DNA from: an uncultured Acetatifactor sp.
GTDB taxonomy: Bacteria > Bacillota > Clostridia > Lachnospirales > Lachnospiraceae
Direction of reading: 5' to 3'
NCBI GenBank assembly: GCA_910584375.1
Contig: CAJUAH010000011.1
Location: 55,380 to 119,379 of the forward strand
Length of the DNA: 64,000 nt
The position numbers and the translations under genes are program-made. Each line of letters starts with the position of its first letter. Positions within the stretch are counted from its first letter, which is position 1. Positions 33,257 through 41,240 of the stretch are shown piece by piece. A model generated the notes under the pieces. It was not told where the DNA came from. It did not search any database and was given only the letters and a program-made list of their open reading frames with translations.

Positions 33257-33340
33257 AATTGCATGGGGCATCCGATATAATAATTGCAGGCACAATACTC
33301 GAATTGTGTCTGCGTCAAAAATGGTGATTCCCATGCAATT
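33257..33340 (+). terminator. Long inverted repeat with inner hairpin, likely terminator or attenuator
   Basis: AATTGCATGGG (33257-33267) pairs with CCCATGCAATT (33330-33340) and encloses a second near-perfect hairpin (33286-33313, arms GCAGGCACAAT and ATTGTGTCTGC). A T-run follows the outer right arm. It lies between the first M56 gene and the second BlaI gene and can end the first transcript; the 84-bp outline also resembles a small repeat element. Confidence 0.5.
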
Positions 33341-33402
33341 TTTTTATGGAAAAAAGACGGATTCCCTGGTGCTGTAATGCAGGAATCCAGAAAGAGGTAG
33401 GG

Positions 33403-33795
33403 ATGGGAGAGATAACACCCAGTGAAAACGAGTGGCTGGTGATGGAAATACTGTGGGCCCATGAGGGGACGATGACGGCGTCGGAGATTATTGAAGGGCT
33501 TGCGGGTAAGACGGAAGTGAGCCAGAAGACCATACGGGTCATGATTAACCGTCTGCTGGCCAAGGGCATGCTGGCGTATACGGTGGACGAAAAGGACGCC
33601 CGGATCTATCATTACCGGGCCGTCAGAACCAAGGAGGAATGCCTGCGGTTAAAGAGCAGGCGTTTTGTCAGCAATTATTTTGGCGGCAACGCCTCGCTGG
33701 CGGTGGCCAGCTTTTTGCAGTCGGCGGATATCAGCCGGGAACAGTTGGAGGATCTGAGCAGCCTGGTGGAAAGTTTGAAAGACGGCAGAAACTGA
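33403..33795 (+). CDS. BlaI/MecI-family repressor (module 2)
   Basis: This 130-residue protein (ITPSENEWLVMEILWAHEGTM, ASEIIEGLAGK, SQKTIRVMINRLLAKGMLAYT) is a classic BlaI/MecI repressor and is closer to the textbook family than the module 1 protein. ATG 33403 follows AGAGGTAGGG; the frame is open to an earlier ATG at 33346. It is followed after 57 bp by a second M56 protease. Confidence 0.93.
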   Translation: MGEITPSENEWLVMEILWAHEGTMTASEIIEGLAGKTEVSQKTIRVMINRLLAKGMLAYTVDEKDARIYHYRAVRTKEECLRLKSRRFVSNYFGGNASLAVASFLQSADISREQLEDLSSLVESLKDGRN

Positions 33796-33852
33796 CAGCC
33801 GATCCGTACCACGCACTTCTGTAAACAGGAAAGGGAGAGAGGAGGAGAAAAC

Positions 33853-35247
33853 TTGGAGAGGTTGGATCTGTTGCGGCGTTTTGCCATATTTGTCTGCCAA
33901 TACGGTTTTTCCAAGTGTATAAGGACTGCCGTCTGCTCTCTGGCGGTCATGCTGCCTCTGCTGCTCCGTTTTTATCGAAGAAGGCGGAAGATAAACGGGA
34001 ACGCGGACCTGCATTTTTACGGATGGTTCCTGCTGTTTCCGGCGGCGCTGACGGGGATGAGCAGGCTGTTTTTTCAGCGGTGGAGCAGAGGCATGCACAG
34101 TCTGAGCATTGCCTTTGGCTCTGAGGGGATCTGTGTTGCATACTATGTGGTGATGCTGGCGCTGGCCGGGTGGTGGCTGATCAGAAAAGGGCGGCTGGTC
34201 CGGCGGGCGCGAAAGCTGTACTGCTGGTATTCTCCCAAGAGACGCCCCCATGGGGGAACAGGGGACATGCAGGACTGTGTACGGCAGGTGACGGCGGGGG
34301 ATTGGAACGGATTGGCCGGAAGATATCTGCGCCGGGCGAGGGTCTATATTTCTCCCGGGGAGGGCAGTCCTTTTTGCGGCGGAGTGTTCCGGCCCTATAT
34401 CGTGATGCCGGAGGTCTATCTGGAACCGGTTTTGGAGGAGGGCTGCGGGGATACGGAGAACGGCCGGGGGTATGCAAACAGGCGTCTGACCGAACGGGGC
34501 CGAGTGTTGCTGTGCCATGAATTGCTGCATCTGAAGGGCGGCCATATATTGTGGATGAACCTGTTTGCGCTGCTGCGGATATACTGGTGGTTCAATCCAC
34601 TGATCTATCTCTGCGAAAGGGCGTTCTGTCAGGACATGGAGCAGGCGTGCGATGAGGGATGCCTGTATTTCACGGACGCTACAGAGCGGGAATACGGCAG
34701 GCTGCTGCTGGATGTGGCTGCCGCGCATGGTTTTGTGAGACTGGCCGGAGCCGCCACCTTTATGCGGGATCGGGACTATCATTCCCTGAAAAGCCGCATT
34801 GGCAATCTGCGGGGAAAATGCGGGCGCGGGCAGTACCGGCTCATGCACAGGGGCATGGGCCTGGGATGCTGCGTTGCGCTGCTGCTGGCGGTTCTGGCGG
34901 TGGGTTTCACTTCCTATCCCCGCTATACCCGGATGGAGGAATTGGTGCTGTATGACGAGAATCTGCGCATGATCTGCAATGATTCCCCCCAACTGCGGGA
35001 GGCGGTGCAGGTGGTGGACGGGTATCTGCGGATCGACCCGGAGCGCATGGACGCCTGCCTGCGGGAGCTGGACGTGCCGGGTTCCCATGTGTATCTGGGC
35101 TATGACACCATCATGAAAGTGCCCGGCGTGGGCGGAGGCGGCAATGTGGGCATGATTGCTCTGGAAGACTATGAGGATATCTTTTATCTGCGGGCGGAAA
35201 CCTGGGAGAATGACTGGATGGAATTTTGCCTGAAATATTTGTTATAA
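33853..35247 (+). CDS. M56 (BlaR1/MecR1-like) membrane metalloprotease
   Basis: The 464-residue protein has three or four N-terminal helices, the zinc motif HELLH (222-226) followed by LKGGHILWMNL, then YWWFNPLIYLCERAF and EQACDEGCL, all typical of M56. A helix at about 335-355 precedes a short 110-residue outer domain. It lacks a penicillin-binding or propeller sensor. TTG 33853 is preceded by GGAGGAG. It is the presumed anti-repressor of the BlaI just upstream. Confidence 0.9.
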   Translation: MERLDLLRRFAIFVCQYGFSKCIRTAVCSLAVMLPLLLRFYRRRRKINGNADLHFYGWFLLFPAALTGMSRLFFQRWSRGMHSLSIAFGSEGICVAYYVVMLALAGWWLIRKGRLVRRARKLYCWYSPKRRPHGGTGDMQDCVRQVTAGDWNGLAGRYLRRARVYISPGEGSPFCGGVFRPYIVMPEVYLEPVLEEGCGDTENGRGYANRRLTERGRVLLCHELLHLKGGHILWMNLFALLRIYWWFNPLIYLCERAFCQDMEQACDEGCLYFTDATEREYGRLLLDVAAAHGFVRLAGAATFMRDRDYHSLKSRIGNLRGKCGRGQYRLMHRGMGLGCCVALLLAVLAVGFTSYPRYTRMEELVLYDENLRMICNDSPQLREAVQVVDGYLRIDPERMDACLRELDVPGSHVYLGYDTIMKVPGVGGGGNVGMIALEDYEDIFYLRAETWENDWMEFCLKYLL

Positions 35248-35373
35248 CGTATATAGTCGTTTGGTGCAAAAGGACTTGCCTGTCCGGGCAAGTGGCCGAT
35301 ATGAATAGAGAAAGCGAATACGGATTAGCGTAATACCGCAGACAAAGGCGGCGGTAAGCAGGCAGAGGTAAGT

Positions 35374-35718
35374 ATGGAACAGGTGACGTTTACATTTGTG
35401 GAGGGCGAGGCGACATTGCAGCCAGAGGAGATCCTCTATATCGAGACCAGCAGACATAAGAATATTTTTCACACTACAAGCCGGACTTACAGTATATACC
35501 GGAAGATGGATGAGCTGGAGGCGGTCTTGGGGAGACTGGATTTTCTCAGATGTCATCAGAGCTTTCTGGTGAACATGCGCTATATCCGCAGGATCAGCAG
35601 CTATGTGATGACGTTGACTACGGGGCAGGAGCTGTCCGTCCCCAAGGCCAGATACCGGGAAGTCAAGCGGCGGTACGGGGAATATCTGGAGCGGCAGGAC
35701 GGGGAAGAGAAACAATAG
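35374..35718 (+). CDS. Stand-alone LytTR DNA-binding protein
   Basis: The 114-residue protein is a LytTR domain alone: EILYIETSRHKNIFHTTSRTY, MDELEAVLGRLDFLRCHQSFLVNMRYIRRI and LSVPKARYREVKRRYGEYL. It lacks a receiver domain, so control must be by abundance or a partner. It follows the second M56 gene by 126 bp and ends at a strong terminator. Targets are unknown. Confidence 0.88.
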   Translation: MEQVTFTFVEGEATLQPEEILYIETSRHKNIFHTTSRTYSIYRKMDELEAVLGRLDFLRCHQSFLVNMRYIRRISSYVMTLTTGQELSVPKARYREVKRRYGEYLERQDGEEKQ

Positions 35719-35755
35719 AAAATAAACGAATGCATCCTTAACGGAGAAATAAGAA

Positions 35756-35793
35756 CTGCGGAAAGCGCAAAATCGTTTTCCGCAGCTTTTTTT
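35756..35793 (+). terminator. Intrinsic terminator after LytTR gene
   Basis: CTGCGGAAA (35756-35764) pairs with TTTCCGCAG (35777-35785) and is followed by CTTTTTTT. Confidence 0.88.
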
Positions 35794-35887
35794 GTTCATC
35801 GGTTGTATTTTTTCAGGCTTACCCTTATAATAAAAATGGACGGCGGGGCAGAGCGTCCCCGATAGAGGCGGGGGAACTCGGAAAACA

Positions 35888-36178
35888 ATGGGGGAACTAT
35901 ATGGAAAAGAGAGATATGCGGCATCTGTCGTGGTCCATATCCAGAACTTCGTCAGGGACGGCCCGGTGAATAATTATGTGGGCAGTCGGTCTTTGACAGA
36001 AAATCTGCGGCTGGTTCCGTCACAGCGGTTGCGAAAGGTCAGGGCGGCGGATTTTACGCCTGAAAAAATATTTGCGGGGCTGCAGGGATGCGAGAGGGCG
36101 GTACCGGATGCCTACTGGGAAATGATACCTGCGATGCTGCGGGAAAGGGTGGGATATATTGAGACGGTTTGCAATTAA
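35888..36178 (+). CDS. Small hypothetical protein
   Basis: The 96-residue protein has no domain I recognise. It is basic and probably helical at the C-terminus (CERAVPDAYWEMIPAMLRERVGYIE). A purine-rich GGCGGGGG stretch lies upstream, not an ideal ribosome site. It overlaps the next small gene by 20 bp, which suggests a shared transcript and possibly a joint function. Confidence 0.55.
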   Translation: MGELYGKERYAASVVVHIQNFVRDGPVNNYVGSRSLTENLRLVPSQRLRKVRAADFTPEKIFAGLQGCERAVPDAYWEMIPAMLRERVGYIETVCN

Positions 36179-36503
36179 AGAAGAGAACAGCGAGTATCCT
36201 CTTTGGGCAGTACTCACCTACGATGAGGAGTCAGATGTCTATGGAGGGGAGATCCCGGAAGAGATCGACCCCGACCATCTGCCTGCGATCTTTGGCATCC
36301 TGGCCCGCAAGGGAATCTACAGAGTGGAGGATAAGTGGGCCAGACGTTTTGTGAAAGAGCGCGTGGTCCCGCCGGACCGGCAGAATATCGGTATGATCCT
36401 GCGGGATGTGGGGATGACGTATTATCACGAGTTTCCATTGCTGCTCTATACCGGAGGGCGGTGCTGCATGGATGAATTTTATCTGGAGGAGATCACCGGA
36501 TAA
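36159..36503 (+). CDS. Small hypothetical protein
   Basis: The 114-residue protein (KEENSEYPLWAVLTYDEES, DPDHLPAIFGILARKGIYRVEDKWARRFVKERVVPP) is not recognised. It starts at TTG 36159 behind GGGAAAGGGTGGG and overlaps the preceding gene by 20 bp. Composition and codon use resemble the neighbours, so it is probably a real gene. No membrane segment or metal site is visible. Confidence 0.6.
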   Translation: MRRFAIKEENSEYPLWAVLTYDEESDVYGGEIPEEIDPDHLPAIFGILARKGIYRVEDKWARRFVKERVVPPDRQNIGMILRDVGMTYYHEFPLLLYTGGRCCMDEFYLEEITG

Positions 36504-36541
36504 AATTGCTGGATTAAATCACCGGATGGAGGGGGAAGGGA

Positions 36542-36790
36542 ATGTTTGGACTTTTCGGAGTGAATAAGAAAAAAACAGGAGAGATAGACGCTCAACTGCA
36601 TATCGTGGCCAACAGTCTGGCGAACAATTACAAGGATGCGGCCAGGGACGGACTCAAGGAGGCGAAAAGGCTGTTCGAAACGATGGAGGGAGAGCTGCCG
36701 GAGCGGGAGCGGAGGCGCCTCAGCCAGCAGATAGACAGTTTTCAGGAGCAGATGAAGGGCTATTCTCACTACAACCATATCGGCTGGTAG
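36542..36790 (+). CDS. Small hypothetical helical protein
   Basis: This 82-residue protein starts MFGLFGVNKKKTGEID and is almost entirely helical and charged (ANNYKDAARDGLKEAKRLFETMEGELP). A strong GGAGGGGGAAGGG site precedes the ATG. The function is unknown. A histidine phosphatase gene follows after 37 bp. Confidence 0.65.
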   Translation: MFGLFGVNKKKTGEIDAQLHIVANSLANNYKDAARDGLKEAKRLFETMEGELPERERRRLSQQIDSFQEQMKGYSHYNHIGW

Positions 36791-36827
36791 AAGATGTGCC
36801 AGACTTTAACACGAAAGGAAAAATGAG

Positions 36828-37592
36828 ATGAGACTGATCATTGTGCGACACGGAGACCCGGACTATGAACATGATACGCTGACGGAAAAGGGCTGGCGGG
36901 AGGCGGCGCTTTTGGCAGACAGAATATCCCGGCTGGAGGTGAAAGAGTTCTATGTGTCTCCGCTGGGCCGGGCCAAAGCCACGGCCTCCCTGACGCTGGA
37001 AAAGATGGGACGGACGGCAGTGGAATGTCCCTGGCTGCGGGAGTTTGCACCCCAGATCATGCGGCCGGATGTGCCTGACCATGCCTCCATCTCCTGGGAC
37101 TGGCTGCCCCAGGACTGGACGGAGGTGGACGAGTTTTACCGCCGGGATCTGTGGAGCACGCCGCCTGTGATGCGGGAGGCCGTGGCCACGGACCCGGTTA
37201 CCGGCGAGATGCGGGTGGGCATACAGGAGGAATACGACTGGGTGGTGCGGGGATTTAATCAGGTGCTGGCGGAACATGGCTACCAGCGCAAGGGGGAGTT
37301 TTACCGCACCAGACAATCCAATCGGGACACTTTGGTATTTTTTTGCCATTTTGGTGTAGAATGTGTATTGTTGAGTCACTTGCTGGGCATATCGCCCATG
37401 GTGTTGTGGCACGGGACGGCGGCGGCGCCCACGGGGGTGACGGTCCTCTATACGGAGGAGCGCAGAAGAGGGAAAGTGTCTTTCCGTATGACCTGTTTCG
37501 GGGACATCTCCCATCTGTATGAGGCGGGGGAGGAGCCTTCCTTTTCCGCACGGTTCTGTGAGACCTACGACAGCCAGAAGAGGCACGACTGA
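36828..37592 (+). CDS. Histidine phosphatase (phosphoglycerate mutase-like) family protein
   Basis: The 254-residue protein begins MRLIIVRHGDPDYEHDTLTEKG, with the catalytic RHG motif at residues 7-9, and has SPLGRAKATASLTLEKMG. The second catalytic histidine is likely in FFCHFGVECVLLSHLLG. Enzymes of this clan remove phosphate through a phosphohistidine. The stretch between (WDWLPQDWTEVDEFYRRD) is a family-specific cap. The physiological substrate cannot be told. GAAAGGAAAAATGAG precedes the ATG. Confidence 0.9.
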   Translation: MRLIIVRHGDPDYEHDTLTEKGWREAALLADRISRLEVKEFYVSPLGRAKATASLTLEKMGRTAVECPWLREFAPQIMRPDVPDHASISWDWLPQDWTEVDEFYRRDLWSTPPVMREAVATDPVTGEMRVGIQEEYDWVVRGFNQVLAEHGYQRKGEFYRTRQSNRDTLVFFCHFGVECVLLSHLLGISPMVLWHGTAAAPTGVTVLYTEERRRGKVSFRMTCFGDISHLYEAGEEPSFSARFCETYDSQKRHD

Positions 37593-37731
37593 GGACGGGA
37601 AGAGAACGGTGACATGTGGGAACGATCCACATATATTAAAAATGAGATGATGCAGAAAGCAGGGGCATATTCCGGGTGTCCGTCACTTACCTGGCGCCAA
37701 CTGCCCGCTGGGCGGGGCGCAGCGGCGGAGC

Positions 37732-38547
37732 ATGGATGTGCGCGGTGAACAGATGAAAGAGGCTTTACATGTTGCGGCAGGATTAATGATTCCCTTTGTC
37801 GGGACCACATTGGGCGCGTCCATGGTGTTCCTGATGAAGAATGAAATGAATAGAAAGCTGGAGAAATTACTGCTTGGTTTTGCTGCCGGAGTGATGATTG
37901 CGGCATCCGTGTGGTCGCTGCTCATTCCCGGGATCGAGATGGCGGAGCAGCAGGGTAAGATCGCGTGGATACCGGCCACAGTGGGCTTTTTGCTGGGCAT
38001 GTTTTTCCTGCTTGCGCTGGACAGTCTGATTCCCCATCTGCATTTGGACAGCAGCGAACCCGAGGGGGTAAAGACGGGCATGGGAAAGACTGCCATGCTG
38101 GTCTTTGCCGTGACGCTGCACAATCTGCCGGAGGGTATGGCGGTGGGCGTGACTTTTGCCGGGGCCTTGATGGGCAATACCGGCATCACCATGGCGGGGG
38201 CCTTTGCCCTGGCTGTGGGTATCGCCATACAGAATTTTCCCGAGGGAGCCATCATCTCCATGCCCCTTAAGAGCAGCGGGCAGGGAATCTCCAAAGGCAG
38301 GGCGTTTTATTACGGTATGCTGTCCGGGCTGGTGGAGCCCATCGGCGCGGTGATCACTATACTGCTGACCAATCTGGTAGTGCCTTTTCTGCCCTATCTG
38401 TTGTCCTTTGCAGCGGGAGCCATGATCTATGTGGTGGTGGAGGAGCTGATCCCGGAGTCTCAGTCCGGGGAGCATACCAATATCGGCACTGTCGGCGTGG
38501 CCATGGGCTTTACGCTGATGATGATTCTGGATGTGGCGCTGGGATAG
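37732..38547 (+). CDS. ZIP-family metal transporter
   Basis: The 271-residue protein has about eight membrane helices and the ZIP signature helices HNLPEGMAVGV and QNFPEGAII, whose His, Asn and Glu residues bind zinc in the transport path. ZIP proteins move Zn2+ or other divalent metals into the cytoplasm. The loop before helix 4 holds PHLHLDSSEPEG. The start is uncertain between ATG 37732 and ATG 37753, neither with a strong ribosome site. There is no adjacent metal regulator, although metal-GTPases lie 20 kb upstream. Confidence 0.92.
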   Translation: MDVRGEQMKEALHVAAGLMIPFVGTTLGASMVFLMKNEMNRKLEKLLLGFAAGVMIAASVWSLLIPGIEMAEQQGKIAWIPATVGFLLGMFFLLALDSLIPHLHLDSSEPEGVKTGMGKTAMLVFAVTLHNLPEGMAVGVTFAGALMGNTGITMAGAFALAVGIAIQNFPEGAIISMPLKSSGQGISKGRAFYYGMLSGLVEPIGAVITILLTNLVVPFLPYLLSFAAGAMIYVVVEELIPESQSGEHTNIGTVGVAMGFTLMMILDVALG

Positions 38548-38595
38548 GACAATACAGAGTGTGCGCAGGGCGCACGGGAACAGGGTACACGGTTG

Positions 38596-38615
38596 CCCCG
38601 CCGCTTGCGGCGGGG
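38596..38615. other. GC-rich hairpin before the exonuclease gene
   Basis: CCCCGCCGC pairs perfectly with GCGGCGGGG across two unpaired bases. No T-run follows. It lies 20 bp before the start codon of the next gene and might affect its translation or mark the end of the ZIP transcript. Confidence 0.45.
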
Positions 38616-38635
38616 GATAGAAACGGAGTACATAG

Positions 38636-39499
38636 ATGGATAAAGCAGACAGAAAACTCCTGCTGGTGGACGGACACAATCTGCTGTTTCAGATGTTTTA
38701 CGGGATGCCAGCCCGGATCGTGGGCAGGGACGGCAGGGCCATACAGGGCACATTGGGTTTTGTGGGGGCGCTGCTGAAGATCATACGGCGGGTGTCCCCC
38801 GGCCAGGTGGCAGTGATTTTTGACGGCGAACATGAGAATCCGAGAAAGGAACTGGCGCAGGATTACAAGGGAAACCGGCCGGATTACAGCCAGGTGGCGG
38901 AGGAGGACAATCCCTTCTCCCAGCTGCCGGATGTGTACCGGGCGCTGGACTATCTGGGGATTCCCCACTGGGAGACGCAGAAGTATGAGACGGATGACGA
39001 GATTGCGGCGTATGTGTACGCATACGGCAATGGGCCGGAGGGGCTGCGGATCGTCATCTCCTCCTTTGACAGCGATTTTTTCCAGCTAATCGGGGAAAAT
39101 GTGTCGGTGCTGCGTTACCGAGGGGAGAAGACCGTGCTGTGCGACGTCGCCTATATCCGGGATAAGCTGGGGATCGAGCCGTGGCAGTACGCGGATTACA
39201 AGGCGCTGACAGGAGACAAGGCGGACAACATAGCGGGGGCTGTGGGCGTGGGACCGAAGACGGCGGCTGCTTTGATGAGGCAGTTCGGCAGCCTGGAGGA
39301 ATTGCTGGCGCACAGGGAGGAACTCAGCAAACCCTCTCTGCGGAAGGCTCTCACAGAAGGGGAGGAGGATTTGCGCCGCAGTTACCGGCTGATACGGCTG
39401 GATGCGAGGGCGCCGATTATGCGGCAACCCAGGGAGCTGGGCTGGCGGGATTCGGGAATGACCACGGTGGAGGTACTCAGGGGGATCGGCTTGCGATAG
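38636..39499 (+). CDS. 5'-3' exonuclease (Pol I N-domain-like flap nuclease)
   Basis: The 287-residue protein matches stand-alone 5'-3' exonucleases. LLLVDGHNLLFQMFYGMPA supplies the first metal aspartate, FDGEHENPRKELAQDYKGNRP the arch, ETDDEIAAYVYAYG and SSFDSDFFQLI further acidic ligands, and DYKALTGDKADNIAGAVGVGPKTAAALM the helix-hairpin-helix DNA-binding turn. It would process flaps or RNA primers. A Pol I gene is not in view, so this is an extra or specialised copy. The start follows ACGGAG. Confidence 0.92.
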   Translation: MDKADRKLLLVDGHNLLFQMFYGMPARIVGRDGRAIQGTLGFVGALLKIIRRVSPGQVAVIFDGEHENPRKELAQDYKGNRPDYSQVAEEDNPFSQLPDVYRALDYLGIPHWETQKYETDDEIAAYVYAYGNGPEGLRIVISSFDSDFFQLIGENVSVLRYRGEKTVLCDVAYIRDKLGIEPWQYADYKALTGDKADNIAGAVGVGPKTAAALMRQFGSLEELLAHREELSKPSLRKALTEGEEDLRRSYRLIRLDARAPIMRQPRELGWRDSGMTTVEVLRGIGLR

Positions 39500-39606
39500 C
39501 TTGTGACCTTAGGCTTGGGTGACAACGCGTCAAAGCCCGTGTCTGCCCGGATATGTTACCCTGTCGGAGAGGGTCGCAGCCACAGCGGCGCACAGGAGAG
39601 GAGATT

Positions 39607-40464
39607 ATGATTTATTTATCGCAATTTATATTTCCCACCGGCGAGCAGGAGTCGGATTTTTTCTGGGGAGAACAAAGAACCTGCTATGACTCTTACTACC
39701 CTTTTCAGATCCTTTCCCGGCGAAACCTGCGGATGCTGGATTTTGAGCCGGTGACGATCCTCTATGGGGGCAACGGCTCAGGCAAGACTACGGCGCTGAA
39801 CATAATCGGGGAGACGCTGGGACTTGCGCGGGACACGCTGTACAACCGCAGCAATTTTTTTGAGACTTATACCCAAATGTGTGATTTTGAGACGGAGCAG
39901 CCCGTTCCGAAACACAGCAGGATCATCACCAGCGACGATGTGTTTGACTATATGCTGAACCTGCGGTCGCTGAATGAAGGGATCGACCGCAAAAGGGAGG
40001 GCATGTTTGAGGAATATCTGGACAGCAAATATTCTCATTTTCAAATGCGATCTATGGAGGACTATGAACGGCTGAAAAAGGTAGTGTCCGCCCGGAGCAA
40101 AACCCAGTCCAAATATGTGCGGGCCAATCTGATGGACAATGTGCGGGAGCATTCCAACGGGGAGAGCGCCTTTATTTATTTTTCGGAAAAAATACAGGAG
40201 AACGGGCTGTATCTGCTGGACGAGCCGGAGAACAGCCTGTCGCCGGAGAGGCAGCAGGAGCTGCTGCGATTTCTGGAGGATTCTGCCCGGTTTTTCGGCT
40301 GCCAGTTCATCATCGCTACCCATTCTCCCTTTCTGCTGTCCATGAGAGGGGCCAGGATATACGATCTGGACGAGGATCCGGTGGATGTGAAACGCTGGAC
40401 GGAGCTGGCCAACGTGCGGGCGTACTATGCTTTTTTTAAGGAGCATGAGAGGGAGTTTACTTAA
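39607..40464 (+). CDS. AAA-family ATPase (ABC/OLD-like)
   Basis: The 285-residue protein has Walker A LYGGNGSGKTTALN, and the C-terminal Walker B/D-loop YLLDEPENSLSPERQQELLRFL with the H-loop IIATHSPFLLS. This is the AAA_21-type ABC ATPase fold without the usual coiled-coil insert. ATG 39607 follows GAGAGGAG; an earlier in-frame ATG at 39553 lacks a site. Members of this class occur in defence systems and as stand-alone housekeeping proteins. The type III toxin-antitoxin locus begins 25 bp beyond, on the other strand. Confidence 0.85.
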   Translation: MIYLSQFIFPTGEQESDFFWGEQRTCYDSYYPFQILSRRNLRMLDFEPVTILYGGNGSGKTTALNIIGETLGLARDTLYNRSNFFETYTQMCDFETEQPVPKHSRIITSDDVFDYMLNLRSLNEGIDRKREGMFEEYLDSKYSHFQMRSMEDYERLKKVVSARSKTQSKYVRANLMDNVREHSNGESAFIYFSEKIQENGLYLLDEPENSLSPERQQELLRFLEDSARFFGCQFIIATHSPFLLSMRGARIYDLDEDPVDVKRWTELANVRAYYAFFKEHEREFT

Positions 40465-40489
40465 GTATGTGATATGTAGGTATATTGAG

Positions 40490-40807
40490 TCATTTGGTGG
40501 GGTTCTCCTGCAATCGCAGCTCCATTAGTAAGAAATTTTTCACATCTGTAATATGTTGCCGGAAACAGTTTTTCTTTGTGTTTTCTATGGACAGAATGCG
40601 GAACAGCTTACGTTCCAGTTCTGAAATCAGTTTTTTATTCTTGATGATATAATGCGCGTTATTTCCACCAACGTGGATTCCTTCAATGTATTTATCTGTG
40701 ATGGGTATGGTATCGCTGATAAAGAAAATAGATTGGGAGGAAGTACGTCCAATGTGATAATAGCAGGAGCGGATATCCCGTTCAGGAAGATTCAGATAAA
40801 AATCCAA
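40490..40807 (-). pseudogene. Type III toxin (ToxN/AbiQ-like), C-terminal part in the -1 frame
   Basis: The frame encodes DFYLNLPERDIRSCYYHIG, FFISDTIPITDKYI, NAHYIIKNKKLISELERKLFRIL and HITDVKNFLL, which resemble the C-terminal two thirds of ToxN/CptN/TenpN endoribonucleases. It has no ribosome site of its own; its first 16 nt overlap the N-terminal frame. It becomes continuous with that frame by a -1 shift at the heptamer A-AAA-AAC (minus strand of 40810-40816), giving a normal 168-residue toxin. So it is either the shifted half of a programmed frameshift product or the remnant of a gene with a one-base deletion. Confidence 0.75.
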
Positions 40808-40995
40808 CCGTTTTTTCCTGCATAATCACGGTGATTCAGTTTTCCCATTGGGATAGCCCAGTATAATGCATCATGTTCCTTGGACTTAATGAGACATACG
40901 AGAGGGCGATGCTTGGTGTCGTTCCATATGCCTCCGTTATTTTTTATCATCTGTGCAAAGTCAGCGGTCGCATAATACAATCCGCGCTCGATCAT
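40792..40995 (-). CDS. Type III toxin (ToxN/AbiQ-like), N-terminal frame
   Basis: The 67-residue frame starts at ATG 40995 after GAGGAGGTACTT. It reads GLYYATADFAQMIKNNGG, RPLVCLIKSKEHDALYWAIPMG and NHRDYAGK, the start of a type III toxin endoribonuclease. It then runs into a TGA eight codons after the intact family sequence ends. Reading the A-AAA-AAC heptamer at 40816-40810 in the -1 frame continues as KRLDFYLNLPERDIRSC, as the family requires. The antitoxin repeats and a terminator lie directly upstream, the standard order antitoxin-terminator-toxin. Confidence 0.78.
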   Translation of the reverse strand: MIERGLYYATADFAQMIKNNGGIWNDTKHRPLVCLIKSKEHDALYWAIPMGKLNHRDYAGKNGWIFI

Positions 40996-41020
40996 ATAAG
41001 TACCTCCTCATATTGAGATA

Positions 41021-41045
41021 AAAAGCCCCCGGCTCACACCGGAGG
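41021..41045 (-). terminator. Terminator between type III antitoxin and toxin
   Basis: On the minus strand AGCCTCCGG and CCGGGGGCT pair (one wobble) and are followed by TTTTA. In type III systems a leaky terminator at this place sets the antitoxin to toxin ratio. Confidence 0.8.
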
Positions 41046-41048
41046 CTG

Positions 41049-41174
41049 ATAAACAATGTTTCTCTGCCGTACATTGTGAAACGTGTTTAAATAAACAATG
41101 TTTTTGTGCAGTACATTGTGAAACGGGGTTGAATAAGCGGTGTTTCTCTGCCGCACACCGTAAAGCGTCCTGCA
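41049..41174 (-). ncRNA. Type III antitoxin RNA: three 42-nt tandem repeats
   Basis: The repeat starts at 41049, 41091 and 41133 with a strict 42-nt period. Each contains a stem, ACAATGT/ACATTGT in units 1 and 2 and GCGGTGT/ACACCGT in unit 3; the changes in unit 3 are compensatory, so the RNA stem is under selection. Type III antitoxins are such repeat RNAs that are cut by and wrap the toxin. The array begins right at the predicted start of a consensus promoter and ends at a terminator before the toxin gene. Confidence 0.88.
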
Positions 41175-41179
41175 AATAT

Positions 41180-41208
41180 ATTATATGTAAAAATTTTATA
41201 TATTGCAA
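41180..41208 (-). promoter_or_regulatory. Antitoxin promoter
   Basis: On the minus strand TTGCAA (41208-41203) and TATAAT (41185-41180) are 17 bp apart. The predicted start at about 41173 coincides with the first base of the repeat array. Confidence 0.82.
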
Positions 41209-41240
41209 TATGCATAGCATAGTTTATATAAATTTTATAC

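Noticed and set aside
33649..35088. 479-residue minus-strand open frame
   Set aside because: It is a shadow of the BlaI and M56 genes with a Pro/Gln/Arg-rich composition and no ribosome site.
41049..41174. Short tandem repeats as a CRISPR array
   Set aside because: The 42-nt units follow each other without spacers, and a type III toxin gene with terminator lies directly downstream.
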